From NCBI GenBank assembly GCA_938017795.1, contig CALIJZ010000015.1, positions 1 through 62,088 of the forward strand: a stretch of DNA of 62,088 nucleotides, in the 5' to 3' direction. The stretch is from an uncultured Bacteriovoracaceae bacterium. Its GTDB lineage: Bacteria > Bdellovibrionota > Bacteriovoracia > Bacteriovoracales > Bacteriovoracaceae. Both the position numbers and the translations under genes were made by a program. This document shows positions 15,623-24,747 of the stretch, in pieces. Below the pieces are notes generated by a model, which did not search any database, had not been told where the DNA came from, and saw only the letters and a list, made by a program, of their open reading frames with translations. Every line of letters starts with the position of its first letter. Positions within the stretch are counted from its first letter, which is position 1.

Positions 15623-18592
15623 TCATTGTAAATCAGAATAAATTTTCTCTGTGAGCTGATTGATACTTAATTCTTTTAAAAGTTTTGGAGCAATTTTATC
15701 TTTGAGAGGTGTTATAAGATCTCGAAACATAACTCCATCTTCTAAGTGCTCTGAGAGTATAGGCTTTTTATTGGCCGATAATTCATCAACTCTAGTTATA
15801 GGGGTAAAGTGAGGAACTGTTTTTAATATCTCAGGTCTTTCATTTATAATTTTAGAAATATTAATCAAGACATCAAAGAATTGATCAAGTTCATCTTTTG
15901 TAAAACTTTCAGTTGGTTCTACCATAAGTCCATAAACTTCAGGAAATGCCACAGTAGGAGCATGATAGCCAAAATCTAAAAATAATTTCCCAACTCTTGC
16001 TATCACCTGAGATTTCGGGATTCCAATACTTTCAATTTTATTAAACTGTTCCTGACTAAGAGTTAAGATAAACTCATGCATTCGAGGGTTTTCTAAACTC
16101 TCAAACGGTAGAGTCGGATAGACAGTTTTTAATTTTTTAAATAGATAGCGAGCGCTTAATACAGAATATGAAGACATCTTTCTAACGCCCTCACTTCCTA
16201 GGGCCTTAATATAAGTATAGCACCTCACTTTGTGAGCAAAATTACCCCAATGTCTATGAAAGCTACCTATACTTTTTGAAGGCCTAAATGTGGAGAATTC
16301 ATCATTGTTATTTTTATGAACTTGCACACCCGGCAAGAAGTCCACTAATTTATCACTAACTGCAACAATCGCATCGCCTGGTCCTCCACCACCATGAGGA
16401 ATAGTCCAAGTTTTATGGAGGTTATTATGAACAGCATCAACTCCTATAGCATTTAAATTTACAAAACCTGCAATAGCATTCATATTGGCGCCATCCATAT
16501 ATACAAGTCCACCAACATTATGAATTTTCTGACTAATGAGTTTAAAGTTTCTCTCAAAAAGTCCTGCAGTATTTGGATTCGTAATCATAATACCAGCAAT
16601 ACTTGGGCCATGTTCATTTAAGATTTGATCCAAATGAACTATATCGACCTCTCCTTCAGGGGTAGATTCAAGTGTCATAATTTTATAACCAGCAACCTGA
16701 GCAGTAGCAGGGTTAGTCCCATGAGCTGATCTTGGGATAAGTATGATACCTCGTTGTTGGTTTAGATCATTGTGATAAGCTTGAAACAATTTTAAGCCCA
16801 CTAATTCACCTTGTGCTCCCGCGACTGGTTGTGTGGTTACACCTGCTAAACCTGTTACATTTTTAAAGAATTCTTGAACCTCAAAAAGTATTTCTAGATT
16901 CCCTTGAACATGTTTTATACTAGATTGTGGGTGAGAGGTTGTGAAGTTTTCAAAACTTGCACAAAAATCATTGATGTACGGATTATATTTCATGGTACAA
17001 GACCCTAACGGATAAATACCATCATCTGGACTAAGATTTTGTTTTCCAAGTTTTTGATAATATTCTACGACATCACTTTCACTATGATTGTTGAAACTCG
17101 CAGAATTTACTCGCTTTAAATCTTTTGGAATTTGTAATAATTTTAATTCATTACTTTGAACTTTGAAGTGAGTTTTGAAAAAACTAATAAGTTTCATTAA
17201 ATCATTTTCACTTTGATTATCATTGAAGAAAATCTTTATTTTTTGATCAGTACCTAATCTTTTAGAAACATCTACTCCAATCTCTAAGTTTTCTTTAAGG
17301 GCCAAATTAATAAGCTCATTAATGTTCTTACTTAATTTAAGTGTAATTTCACTAAAGCAGGGTGCATCAAATGCAATCTCAATACCCTCTAAGTTTTTAA
17401 TATGATTGATGAAAAATTCTAAATTATTTCTAGATTTTCCCATTTTATCCTCAAGTCCACTGCTTCCCCAATGTAGGAGATTTGCTCCTGCTAGGGTCGC
17501 AACAAAAGATTGGTTAGAGCAAATATTAGATGTCGCTTTTTCTCTTCTTATATGCTGCTCTCTTGTAGATAGAATAATTGATTTACACTCAACTCCGTTA
17601 AGATCTTTTGCTTTACCAATATATCTTCCTGGGGCCTGTCGAATATGAGTTTTATTAGACTCATTATATCTAACGGCAAAAATTCCGAGTCCAGGACCTC
17701 CAAAGTTTTTATCAAGTGCTAAGTTTTGTGCTTCTCCCACTATAATGTCGATTCCAGTTGCTTGACTCCCAAATTGAGATGGTTCTTTGAGGGCATTATT
17801 AGCAAGAAGTATTGGATCAATAATTGCGACGCTTTTCATTTTATTTTCAATGGCAAAGTCTGTGAGTAAGTTTACTTTTTCTAAAGTTCCTAGAGAAGTT
17901 ATTTGAGAAAAAACAATCACTCCACAGTGAGAGAAATTTTTCAATGCTTCAAGGTCAACTTGAGCCGTTTTAGGATCAAGAGGTGAGAAATTCAATTTTA
18001 TTCCAGTATTTTTAACAAGAGTTTCTAAAACTTCTTTATCAGCAGGATACAGAGAATCAATAATGACTACTTCGCACTCCTTTCGAAATAGTCTCAAACC
18101 ACATTTAATTGCTTCAAATATTCCTGTAGATCTTTCATATAAAGAAGCATTAACTGCCTCAAAGCCAGTGAGTTGACTTAATATACTCTGATAGACCCAT
18201 AGACTCTGAAGAGTTCCCTGTGATCTTTCTGGCTGGTAAGGAGTATAAGCTGTCGTTAATCCTCTTATAGAACAAATGTCTCCAACTATAGGACTTGGGC
18301 TAAAGTGAGTAAGTCCGTCTGCTATAAATGAAATTAGCGGGATATTTTTTTTAGAGATTTGATAAACATGCTCAGCCAAAGAATTATAATCTTTAATACC
18401 TTCGATAAAAAATTCATCTGGGTTAAATAAGTTATCTTCATCAATATGATCAAAGAGATCATTTAGATGATTTTTTTTACAAATTTTAAGCATTTGAGAG
18501 ATATCACTTTGAGTTGCAGGAATATAGTTTTCACATAATTCTCTTTCTAGAGTTTTCGGATTATAAGGAAAATCAGGCATTTTATCAGTCAT
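15623..18592 (-). CDS. gcvP: Glycine dehydrogenase (decarboxylating), P protein of the glycine cleavage system
   Basis: PLP enzyme that decarboxylates glycine and passes the aminomethyl group to the lipoyl H protein. The 989 residues correspond to the fused single-chain form, not the split PA/PB form. The N-terminal half has YTPYQPERSQGTLQ. The C-terminal half has the PLP lysine, Lys727, in NLHKTW followed by the Gly-rich PHGGGGPGD. AGGA seven bases upstream supports the ATG at 18592. No gcvT, gcvH or glycine riboswitch is seen nearby; the leader is only about 57 bp and divergent from rsmJ. Confidence 0.96.
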   Translation of the reverse strand: MTDKMPDFPYNPKTLERELCENYIPATQSDISQMLKICKKNHLNDLFDHIDEDNLFNPDEFFIEGIKDYNSLAEHVYQISKKNIPLISFIADGLTHFSPSPIVGDICSIRGLTTAYTPYQPERSQGTLQSLWVYQSILSQLTGFEAVNASLYERSTGIFEAIKCGLRLFRKECEVVIIDSLYPADKEVLETLVKNTGIKLNFSPLDPKTAQVDLEALKNFSHCGVIVFSQITSLGTLEKVNLLTDFAIENKMKSVAIIDPILLANNALKEPSQFGSQATGIDIIVGEAQNLALDKNFGGPGLGIFAVRYNESNKTHIRQAPGRYIGKAKDLNGVECKSIILSTREQHIRREKATSNICSNQSFVATLAGANLLHWGSSGLEDKMGKSRNNLEFFINHIKNLEGIEIAFDAPCFSEITLKLSKNINELINLALKENLEIGVDVSKRLGTDQKIKIFFNDNQSENDLMKLISFFKTHFKVQSNELKLLQIPKDLKRVNSASFNNHSESDVVEYYQKLGKQNLSPDDGIYPLGSCTMKYNPYINDFCASFENFTTSHPQSSIKHVQGNLEILFEVQEFFKNVTGLAGVTTQPVAGAQGELVGLKLFQAYHNDLNQQRGIILIPRSAHGTNPATAQVAGYKIMTLESTPEGEVDIVHLDQILNEHGPSIAGIMITNPNTAGLFERNFKLISQKIHNVGGLVYMDGANMNAIAGFVNLNAIGVDAVHNNLHKTWTIPHGGGGPGDAIVAVSDKLVDFLPGVQVHKNNNDEFSTFRPSKSIGSFHRHWGNFAHKVRCYTYIKALGSEGVRKMSSYSVLSARYLFKKLKTVYPTLPFESLENPRMHEFILTLSQEQFNKIESIGIPKSQVIARVGKLFLDFGYHAPTVAFPEVYGLMVEPTESFTKDELDQFFDVLINISKIINERPEILKTVPHFTPITRVDELSANKKPILSEHLEDGVMFRDLITPLKDKIAPKLLKELSINQLTEKIYSDLQ

Positions 18593-18649
18593 AACGGTTC
18601 CTATAAATTTGTGGAAAATTCAGCTATAGTTTAAATAAAAGGGTCTTTG

Positions 18650-19378
18650 ATGTCAGCAAAATTTAAGCTTAAAAATCATGAAAATTGGATTAAATTCCCC
18701 ATTGATAGACTTAGCTTAGACTCTGAATTAATGCAGAGGTTTCTTGAAAATTGTCCAGAGATTTCACAAGGGCTTATTACTAAAATAGTAGCTTCTGGGA
18801 TGGGTTCGAATTATAGCTTTTATTTAGATCAAGATCATTTAGGACTAGCTCAAAATGATCAAAAACCAATCTATGTCGATATTGAAAGTAGCATGAAATA
18901 CCACTCTAAGGTTTATTTCAAAAAGGGCCATAGTAATGAACCATTTTATAAGAGCATTAAATCAGAGTCTATGAAGGTTATAGATATAACATGTGGAATG
19001 ATGGGAGATAGCCTTTTGATGAACTTCTGGGGCTTTGACGTTCTTGCCTATGAAGCTAATCCCATCATAAGTTGCCTGATATTAAATGCTTTAAAAGTTC
19101 ATCCTTTAAAAAGGTTTAAGTTTGTTACTCAAGAGTTTAATTGGAATCACTATATAGATGGCGTAGTATTTTATGATCCTTTTTTTAGAAAAGAAAAAGA
19201 AAAAACAAGTCCTAAAAAAGCTATGCAGGTCTTAAGAGATTTTGATGAGTTTGATTTTCTTTCTCGTCCTGAATTAGATGAAAAAGTTGTAGTGAAACGA
19301 CCTAAAGGCTCAGAAGATATTTGGGAAAAGCCTCATCATCGCTATCAAGGTAAAAGTGTTCGTTACGATGTTTATTAA
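18650..19378 (+). CDS. rsmJ: 16S rRNA (guanine1516-N2)-methyltransferase
   Basis: 242 residues. SAM-binding region VIDITCGMMGDSLLMNFWG corresponds to the family's glycine-rich motif, followed by YEANP and ILNALKVHPL. The catalytic-type motif is VVFYDPFF and the C-terminus ends RYDVY, typical of RsmJ (YhiQ). It should methylate G1516 in helix 45 of 16S rRNA. An in-frame TTG lies one codon earlier, but AAAGGG at the right distance favours the ATG at 18650. The 3' end overlaps the convergent gene by 4 bp. Confidence 0.85.
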   Translation: MSAKFKLKNHENWIKFPIDRLSLDSELMQRFLENCPEISQGLITKIVASGMGSNYSFYLDQDHLGLAQNDQKPIYVDIESSMKYHSKVYFKKGHSNEPFYKSIKSESMKVIDITCGMMGDSLLMNFWGFDVLAYEANPIISCLILNALKVHPLKRFKFVTQEFNWNHYIDGVVFYDPFFRKEKEKTSPKKAMQVLRDFDEFDFLSRPELDEKVVVKRPKGSEDIWEKPHHRYQGKSVRYDVY

Positions 19379-20127
19379 GATTCTTTTTGTTTAATTAATT
19401 TTTGGATTTCTTCAACGAACTCATTACTAAAGGGAAGTTCTTTATCTTGAAGAAATTCCTTGTATTTAGTTTTCAAATTTGAAATTGTTTTTTGAATTCT
19501 TTTCTTAGATTCTCTAGAAAAGTTATTCTTTGATAAGAGCACAATTAAATACTCATACGATCCTTCAATATTTATTTGATAGTCCTCATAATCAATCTCA
19601 TGTAAGCCAGGACTTTCAGACCCTAGAGTATCTTTTGAGAAGCTATGGATGGCTGATAACATACCAGCACATAGGTCTGCATTAAAATCTATGAGTTCTG
19701 AACTTAAAAAACTATGCTCTAATATTCCTGAGTGACGATCAATCATCATCACCCCTAAGATATCATTTTCAATTTCTTTTAATAAAATTTCAGATTCACT
19801 CACCCCATGTACTTTAGACTTAAACTTTCTCTTAAGAGCAGCAAATGAGAACTGGTTTTCAATCTGATGATTAATTTTATCAACTAGTTCAGAAATACTC
19901 TCACTAATATATCTAGAGATGAGTTTTCCAATCCAGGGCGCTAGTGCATCTATGATTGGAGCCGGATCATTTTTAAGTTGTAATTTTAGGTTTTTAAGAA
20001 ATAATTCTTGTTCTTTTTGTATCCTTGTATCTAATGTGTTTTGAAGTTGTGTGATTTTTTCATTCTCTTCGCTAAAGAGAATGTTTTTAATAGTTTCTAA
20101 TTCTTTAGAATCATGATTAAGATCCAT
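19375..20127 (-). CDS. Cytoplasmic hypothetical protein, coupled to its upstream neighbour
   Basis: 250 residues, no signal peptide. The N-terminus (ELETIKNILFSEENEKI) resembles that of the gene just upstream (DLKIIQEILFGSEIKKI). Then comes a charged coiled-coil-like stretch, and a middle block (IENQFSFAALKRKFKSKVHGVSE, read in parts, then GVMMIDRHSGIL). This recalls an uncharacterised domain found before OmpA domains in some cyanobacterial and other proteins; that resemblance is from memory. The C-terminal 100 residues may form a small alpha/beta domain. The ATG shares a base with the preceding stop (TAATG), so translation is coupled and the two products probably act together. Confidence 0.6.
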   Translation of the reverse strand: MDLNHDSKELETIKNILFSEENEKITQLQNTLDTRIQKEQELFLKNLKLQLKNDPAPIIDALAPWIGKLISRYISESISELVDKINHQIENQFSFAALKRKFKSKVHGVSESEILLKEIENDILGVMMIDRHSGILEHSFLSSELIDFNADLCAGMLSAIHSFSKDTLGSESPGLHEIDYEDYQINIEGSYEYLIVLLSKNNFSRESKKRIQKTISNLKTKYKEFLQDKELPFSNEFVEEIQKLIKQKES

Positions 20128-20570
20128 TAATTGCTCAAATTATTTTTTTTAGTTTTACTAGAGACTTGCTGACCAATATTGGATACAAAGCTTCCAGCAA
20201 AGTTTTGAAACATCATGCTTAATTCTTTTTTGCTAACATACTGCTTAGAGAGATTTTTTTGAATCTCTCTTTTATGATTATTTAGATCTTTGTTTATTTT
20301 ACTCATCATCTCTTTCTGAGTCAGCTTCATTTTATCAATGGAGTTTTTTAAATCTTCAAAGTTTTTTGAAGTTTTATTAGTTAATGCTTCAATGTTTAGT
20401 GAACTAGAGTCTGATAAGCTTACCAAGGTTGCATTTAAGTCAGTTTCAACTTCTGATATTAAATCGTATATTTTAGAAAATTCATTTTCAGTATTTGTAT
20501 TTATTTTTTTTATTTCTGAACCGAATAAAATTTCTTGGATTATTTTGAGATCTTTTGCAGTTTTGGCCAT
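20127..20570 (-). CDS. Coiled-coil hypothetical protein
   Basis: 147 residues, highly charged and almost entirely helical; heptad-like spacing from about residue 30 to 110 suggests a coiled coil. Residues 6-22 (DLKIIQEILFGSEIKKI) share a motif with the N-terminus of the downstream gene product. No signal peptide or enzyme motif. Its stop overlaps the next start (TAATG). Function unknown; a two-component scaffold with its neighbour is a reasonable guess. Confidence 0.6.
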   Translation of the reverse strand: MAKTAKDLKIIQEILFGSEIKKINTNTENEFSKIYDLISEVETDLNATLVSLSDSSSLNIEALTNKTSKNFEDLKNSIDKMKLTQKEMMSKINKDLNNHKREIQKNLSKQYVSKKELSMMFQNFAGSFVSNIGQQVSSKTKKNNLSN

Positions 20571-20630
20571 TTTTTCCTTCCTTAGAAATTAGTTATATAA
20601 ATTCTAGCTTTAAAATTAGTGAAAATCTAA

Positions 20631-20671
20631 CCAGGGTGCACAAAGGCCGACAGAGTCGCTCAGCTAAAGGA
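20631..20671. other. GC-rich island in an intergenic region
   Basis: Within an otherwise AT-rich 151-bp gap between divergent genes, about 40 bases are markedly GC-richer and contain a small hairpin (CGAC-AGA-GTCG) and two AAAGG motifs. It could be a structured leader or operator. It was compared by eye with c-di-GMP riboswitch consensus and does not match. Confidence 0.25.
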
Positions 20672-20721
20672 AAGTATTAACTGCTTCAAAATATAATTTT
20701 AAAGAAAGCTAAAATTAGTTA

Positions 20722-21657
20722 ATGAAATTACTTATCTTTTTATCTTACTTCTTTATACCTATAAGTTCTTATTCAGCTGTCTGCTTGAATGATGTAAGAG
20801 ATTCTTTGAACAAGGTCTCATCTGTTGGAGAGTTCGATATATTCCAAACAGAGAATTTTTTAGGATCTAAAGAGTATACTAAGTCTATTCTAAATATTTT
20901 TGGATTCAACAATCACTTACAGGGCCTTGTTTATCATCCTCAAACAGGTGTTTATTATATTAGTGGTGGAGATTTTAAAAATAAAAAATCTATGCTTTTA
21001 TCGCTTAAAAAAGAAAATAATCAGATTAAGGCCTTTCAAAGATTAGAGCTGAAAAATGAGTCTAACCTCTGGCATTTAGGAGGTATAAATATTTTTGAAG
21101 ATATTTTGATAGCTCCTTTGGAAAAAATGGGAACTGGTGGAGATACCTCAATAGTTCAACTTTTAGATATAAGCGATCCTAACAATGTAGAAATTCTTCC
21201 AAATTCTTTTTCTCGAGTAGGAATAAACTATGGTAGTGCTGATTTAATAAAAAGTGATGATGGTTATTACTTAGTGGCAGCAAATACGGGTCAATTAGAT
21301 ATATATCACGCACTAGAGCTTCAAGATGACTTTAGATTTGTTAAAGAAATTAAAGAAAAAATATTCAAGGCTTCTTATATTAAACTATTTAAAGAATGCA
21401 GTGGAGCAATGTATATTGCTAACTTTAGTCCTAAGAGTTTTCTATCTAATGGTAAAAAAAATCTGATAAGACTTTTCAAATTAGATATAGAGCAAAGTAA
21501 GACTGACAAGTTAGAAGAGTACTCTTTTGAATGTGATAAAAAGTGTAGTTTCAGAGGAGCTGTTGGAGTCTATCAAAATGGACAAAAACTTGAAGTGATT
21601 TCATCTAAACAAAACAAGCAAAAAGAAAGTGAGATTCATTTTAGGCACTTTAGATAG
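20722..21657 (+). CDS. Secreted hypothetical protein, possible beta-propeller
   Basis: 311 residues with a signal peptide (MKLLIFLSYFFIPISSYS, cleaved near AVC). The pattern of short strands, such as GLVYHPQTGVYYISGG, LWHLGGINIFEDILIAPL, and LLDISDPNNVEILP, resembles repeated propeller blades. There are two Cys pairs near the C-terminus. No catalytic residues identified. The ribosome site is weak. It ends 3 bp before the convergent Ppx/GppA gene. Confidence 0.6.
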   Translation: MKLLIFLSYFFIPISSYSAVCLNDVRDSLNKVSSVGEFDIFQTENFLGSKEYTKSILNIFGFNNHLQGLVYHPQTGVYYISGGDFKNKKSMLLSLKKENNQIKAFQRLELKNESNLWHLGGINIFEDILIAPLEKMGTGGDTSIVQLLDISDPNNVEILPNSFSRVGINYGSADLIKSDDGYYLVAANTGQLDIYHALELQDDFRFVKEIKEKIFKASYIKLFKECSGAMYIANFSPKSFLSNGKKNLIRLFKLDIEQSKTDKLEEYSFECDKKCSFRGAVGVYQNGQKLEVISSKQNKQKESEIHFRHFR

Positions 21658-21660
21658 AGT

Positions 21661-22608
21661 TTAAAAATACTTTTTTAGATTATCATCCATACTTTTTTTA
21701 AATTGAAAATTTTGATGTGTAACGATCATATGGAGAGCTCCATCACTTAAATTCATATCAGGTAAGATTATTTCATTAATATCCATCGACTTTAAAAATG
21801 AATTTACAAAATAGGTTGCTGGTATCAAAACATCTGCTCTATCTTTTCTTAAGCCTAAGTATTTTATTCGATCATAATAACTTAAGTTCTGAAGACTTTT
21901 ATAGATCTTTGAGATATATTTTCTTTTTACCCGAGCTGAGATGGGGTTTTTTAGCAGAGAATGATTAAGTTTTGCAATTCTTCTATAGTTCCCACCGATC
22001 CCATAAACTTGCTGAATAGGGAAGTCAGTAAAAGTACTCATTAGATAATCTTTAACCTCATCAATATTTTTTTTAATCGTTTTTTCTAAGTTCCTTCTTT
22101 TTTTATACTTTAGATATCTAAGAGTTCCATAAGGAAAACTTTTCATTCCAAGGATTTTTTCATTCTTACAAACGGTGAACTCAGTACTACCGCCTCCCAT
22201 ATCAATGAGTAGCGAGTTCTTTGTCATAGAAAGACCATTGGCGATAGAGCTAAGATGAACTAGCCTTGCTTCAGTTTTTCCTGAAATCGGATGGATTTTT
22301 ATTTTTGAGAGGTTAAAAATTGACTGAATAATCCTTTTCCTATTTGATGATTCTCTTAAGGCACTAGTAGCGATAGAATAAGTCTTCTTAATTCCAAATT
22401 GAGTATTTTTAAAATAGATTTTTAAAAAAATACAAGTTAAATCATGCTCTAGTTCTTTGGAGATGGAACCAGTATTAAATACACTTGCTCCCAATCTTAT
22501 CGGGTAGCGATTTCTCTCTTCTACCTTAAAAGAGTCTTTATAAAGTCGAGCAATATAATGCCTAATTGCATTAGAGCCGATTTCAATAAAGCAAATTCTA
22601 GAAATCAT
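21661..22608 (-). CDS. Ppx/GppA-family phosphatase
   Basis: 315 residues covering the two actin-like lobes of the family but lacking the C-terminal HD domain of long Ppx. Motifs: IEIGSNAIR (residues 6-14), SALRESSNR, SGKTEARLV, LLIDMGGGSTEF (phosphate loop), GIGG and LPDMNLSDG. Members hydrolyse polyphosphate or the 5'-phosphate of pppGpp; sequence alone does not settle which. The ATG starts directly after the stop codon of the endonuclease gene, so both are one transcription unit. Confidence 0.85.
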   Translation of the reverse strand: MISRICFIEIGSNAIRHYIARLYKDSFKVEERNRYPIRLGASVFNTGSISKELEHDLTCIFLKIYFKNTQFGIKKTYSIATSALRESSNRKRIIQSIFNLSKIKIHPISGKTEARLVHLSSIANGLSMTKNSLLIDMGGGSTEFTVCKNEKILGMKSFPYGTLRYLKYKKRRNLEKTIKKNIDEVKDYLMSTFTDFPIQQVYGIGGNYRRIAKLNHSLLKNPISARVKRKYISKIYKSLQNLSYYDRIKYLGLRKDRADVLIPATYFVNSFLKSMDINEIILPDMNLSDGALHMIVTHQNFQFKKSMDDNLKKYF

Positions 22609-23451
22609 TTAGAAAAGATCAGCAAGGTGAGGGAAGTCTACAAAAGGGTTTCTGTTTTTTTGAAATTTGTAGATTAAATTTGCTCTATCTCTTTCATCAT
22701 CATCTACTGGATCAAATTTATTCCATTTTTTAAATAGCTTAATAGAAAATTCAGGGAGCTTGATTTTATATTTTACAGCAAAGTAGAAATAAGCTCTTGC
22801 TACATTTCCTTTGTGATCATTGGGTGGTTCAAAAAAGCGAACACCTTGAATACTTGCTAGTTCACTTTCTCTGCAAAAACTTACCGCATGGTTATGTCCT
22901 TTGAATTCCATGAAGTCTAAATGACCTCTGTCACTATTCATTTTACTAAGAGTTGGCCATAAGTTTTGAAGATCAGACTTTTGTAAATTTTTACTGATTG
23001 ATCGATTGAAATAAAACTGAGGTACTGTGTGTTCTACATTGAATTTTGTATGATTTGGAAAGATAAAATTACCAGACACCCTTTTTACAGTATATCTCTT
23101 TTTACAATAAACACTTTCCATCTCTCCATTGAAATCAGGATTTTTGTTGGTTAATACTGCCATTACTAAAGGACGTACTTCAGATGAATAATCTAATTGA
23201 ACATGAGAATAACAAAGACTTCTTTTCTGTCCGGAGCAGCTTCTAACAAGTTTATCATAGCTTCTAGTTTTTAAATGTTTAGAATTTAATATATCTCGTA
23301 AAAAATCTACAATTTCTTTGGGACTAAAATCTCCAACGCTAGTATCTAAACCAAGATCATAAAAGTCTTTAGTGTAATACTCTATATCTTTAGAAGAAGC
23401 TGGGTTAATAGTTAGTGCAACGAAGAATAATAGGGTTAAAATATATCTCAT
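22609..23451 (-). CDS. Secreted endonuclease I-like DNase
   Basis: 280 residues with a signal peptide (residues 1-20, NPASS-K). Endonuclease I signature: NVEHTVPQFYF with His141, then SDLQNLWPTLSKMNSDRGH. This is the beta-beta-alpha metal core that cuts double-stranded DNA. Cys residues at 72, 80 and 116 fit a disulfide-stabilised extracellular enzyme. Degradation of prey DNA is the likely use in a predatory bacterium. It is the first gene of a two-gene unit with the Ppx/GppA gene. Confidence 0.88.
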   Translation of the reverse strand: MRYILTLLFFVALTINPASSKDIEYYTKDFYDLGLDTSVGDFSPKEIVDFLRDILNSKHLKTRSYDKLVRSCSGQKRSLCYSHVQLDYSSEVRPLVMAVLTNKNPDFNGEMESVYCKKRYTVKRVSGNFIFPNHTKFNVEHTVPQFYFNRSISKNLQKSDLQNLWPTLSKMNSDRGHLDFMEFKGHNHAVSFCRESELASIQGVRFFEPPNDHKGNVARAYFYFAVKYKIKLPEFSIKLFKKWNKFDPVDDDERDRANLIYKFQKNRNPFVDFPHLADLF

Positions 23452-23509
23452 TGATGTTCATTAAACAGTTTTTAGATGAAAATGTGAAGAGGAAATTTCT
23501 TACTGGCTT

Positions 23510-23532
23510 AAAAAAAATGTCAGATTACTGAC
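23510..23532 (-). terminator. Candidate intrinsic terminator after the DUF1338 gene
   Basis: On the minus strand GTCAG-TAAT-CTGAC is followed by ATTTTTTTT. The stem is only 5 bp and includes the gene's own TAA stop codon, so the gene end and terminator are superimposed. Confidence 0.5.
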
Positions 23533-24322
23533 CCTTATCAGTACTTTCAAAGATTTTATCTGCTGACCCTGCAATAAAACCAGAAAAGAGCTCTCCATTT
23601 GGAAGGATATGCCTTTTGGCAAATTCATAATAACAAGCAGGAATAGTATGTTTACCATCACTGAAATGTGTTTCTTGATTATATGATAATGTTGATGATT
23701 GTTCTAAGTATTGTTCAGGGCTACCTTTTATTTCTCCACCGGAAGCATTTAAAATATGGCCGTTAGATTTAACAAATTCATTGAGTTCTCTAAGGTCTGA
23801 AAAAGTATTCAGTGCGTTAACAAGTACAGTGAAGTGATTGACTCGAAATCCAAAAGCACTGAGCCATGCTGCATACTCACTTTCTTCTTTGAGCTCTTGA
23901 TAATCTTTATAACTAATCTCCCAAGCTCGACCTGAAATACAAAAATCTACTCTACTAATAATCTCAGGGGGGATCTGCTCTATTAAGCCATTAATTTTAG
24001 ATTGAAGCTTATTAGAAAATTGATCTATTTTTAATTCACTGATAAAGATTTTAGGATATTTGGGATTGTCATGTTCGAAATGATAGGCATCGAGCTTTTT
24101 CTTTTTGAATTCATAATAATCTTTTTTAATATAACCATGCTCTACAAAGGCCTTTGCAAAAACATCTATATTTACAGATTGATGATTAAATGTCCTGAAA
24201 GCGACATGATCGTTAACAACTATCTCTTCTTTTTTCTTAAATAGATTATAAATTTCAAGGGCCTTGGGATTTAATAGAGTATAGTCATCCCACATATTAA
24301 TAAGTAGTTGATCAATGTTCAC
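23525..24322 (-). CDS. DUF1338 family (2-oxoadipate dioxygenase/decarboxylase HglS-like)
   Basis: 265 residues. Family motifs: NDHVAFRTF near residue 37, HFTVLVNAL, GSPEQYLEQSST and IPACYYEFAKR. The metal-binding residues of this vicinal-oxygen-chelate-like fold would be the His of NDHVAF, the His of HFTV and the Glu of YYEFA. Characterised members convert 2-oxoadipate to D-2-hydroxyglutarate in lysine catabolism; shorter members such as this one are less studied. No other lysine-degradation gene is adjacent, so the pathway is inferred only from the family. Confidence 0.8.
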   Translation of the reverse strand: MNIDQLLINMWDDYTLLNPKALEIYNLFKKKEEIVVNDHVAFRTFNHQSVNIDVFAKAFVEHGYIKKDYYEFKKKKLDAYHFEHDNPKYPKIFISELKIDQFSNKLQSKINGLIEQIPPEIISRVDFCISGRAWEISYKDYQELKEESEYAAWLSAFGFRVNHFTVLVNALNTFSDLRELNEFVKSNGHILNASGGEIKGSPEQYLEQSSTLSYNQETHFSDGKHTIPACYYEFAKRHILPNGELFSGFIAGSADKIFESTDKGQ

Positions 24323-24378
24323 AGTTATACCTCTTTTGTATCATAAAGATTTCTATTATTTTTACCGAATAGATAAGC

Positions 24379-24744
24379 ATGAGTCGAGTGCTTTTACTTC
24401 TATTTACTTTGAATTGCTTTAGCGGTCAGTGGTACGGAGGACATAATCTTAAGGATCCTCTTTATAATGCTAGAGATCATGTATTTGAGGCCTTAAATAC
24501 TCTTCCAGCTAATGCTCCTCATGAACTAAGGAGACAGTTAAAAGTAATGAAACAACGTCTTTACAAGCACCCTTGGTGGGTAGGAAGAATAAGTGAGCTC
24601 AATTGGATCAAAACAGATTTATATTTAATTTCAAGACTAAAAAAAACTTGGAATAAAGATAAAGTAGAAGGGCTTGATACGATGATGAGTACACTTGATA
24701 CTCTTACTGAGAGATACCAATCTATTTTAAAAAGAGTTCGCTAA
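24379..24744 (+). CDS. Small secreted hypothetical protein
   Basis: 121 residues with a short signal peptide (MSRVLLLLFTLNCFSG). The mature part is helical, basic and rich in Trp/Tyr, such as KHPWWVGRISELNWIKTDLYL. No recognised domain. It lies between two minus-strand genes, ending 3 bp before the convergent neighbour. The Shine-Dalgarno is weak, so the start is moderately sure. Confidence 0.5.
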   Translation: MSRVLLLLFTLNCFSGQWYGGHNLKDPLYNARDHVFEALNTLPANAPHELRRQLKVMKQRLYKHPWWVGRISELNWIKTDLYLISRLKKTWNKDKVEGLDTMMSTLDTLTERYQSILKRVR

Positions 24745-24747
24745 TAA

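Noticed and set aside
18593-18649. Glycine riboswitch before gcvP
   Set aside because: The divergent gap is only about 57 bp, too short for the aptamer.
20571-20721. c-di-GMP (GEMM) riboswitch
   Set aside because: The GC-rich segment lacks the conserved tetraloop, receptor and GACGCAAAGCC-type core when compared by eye.
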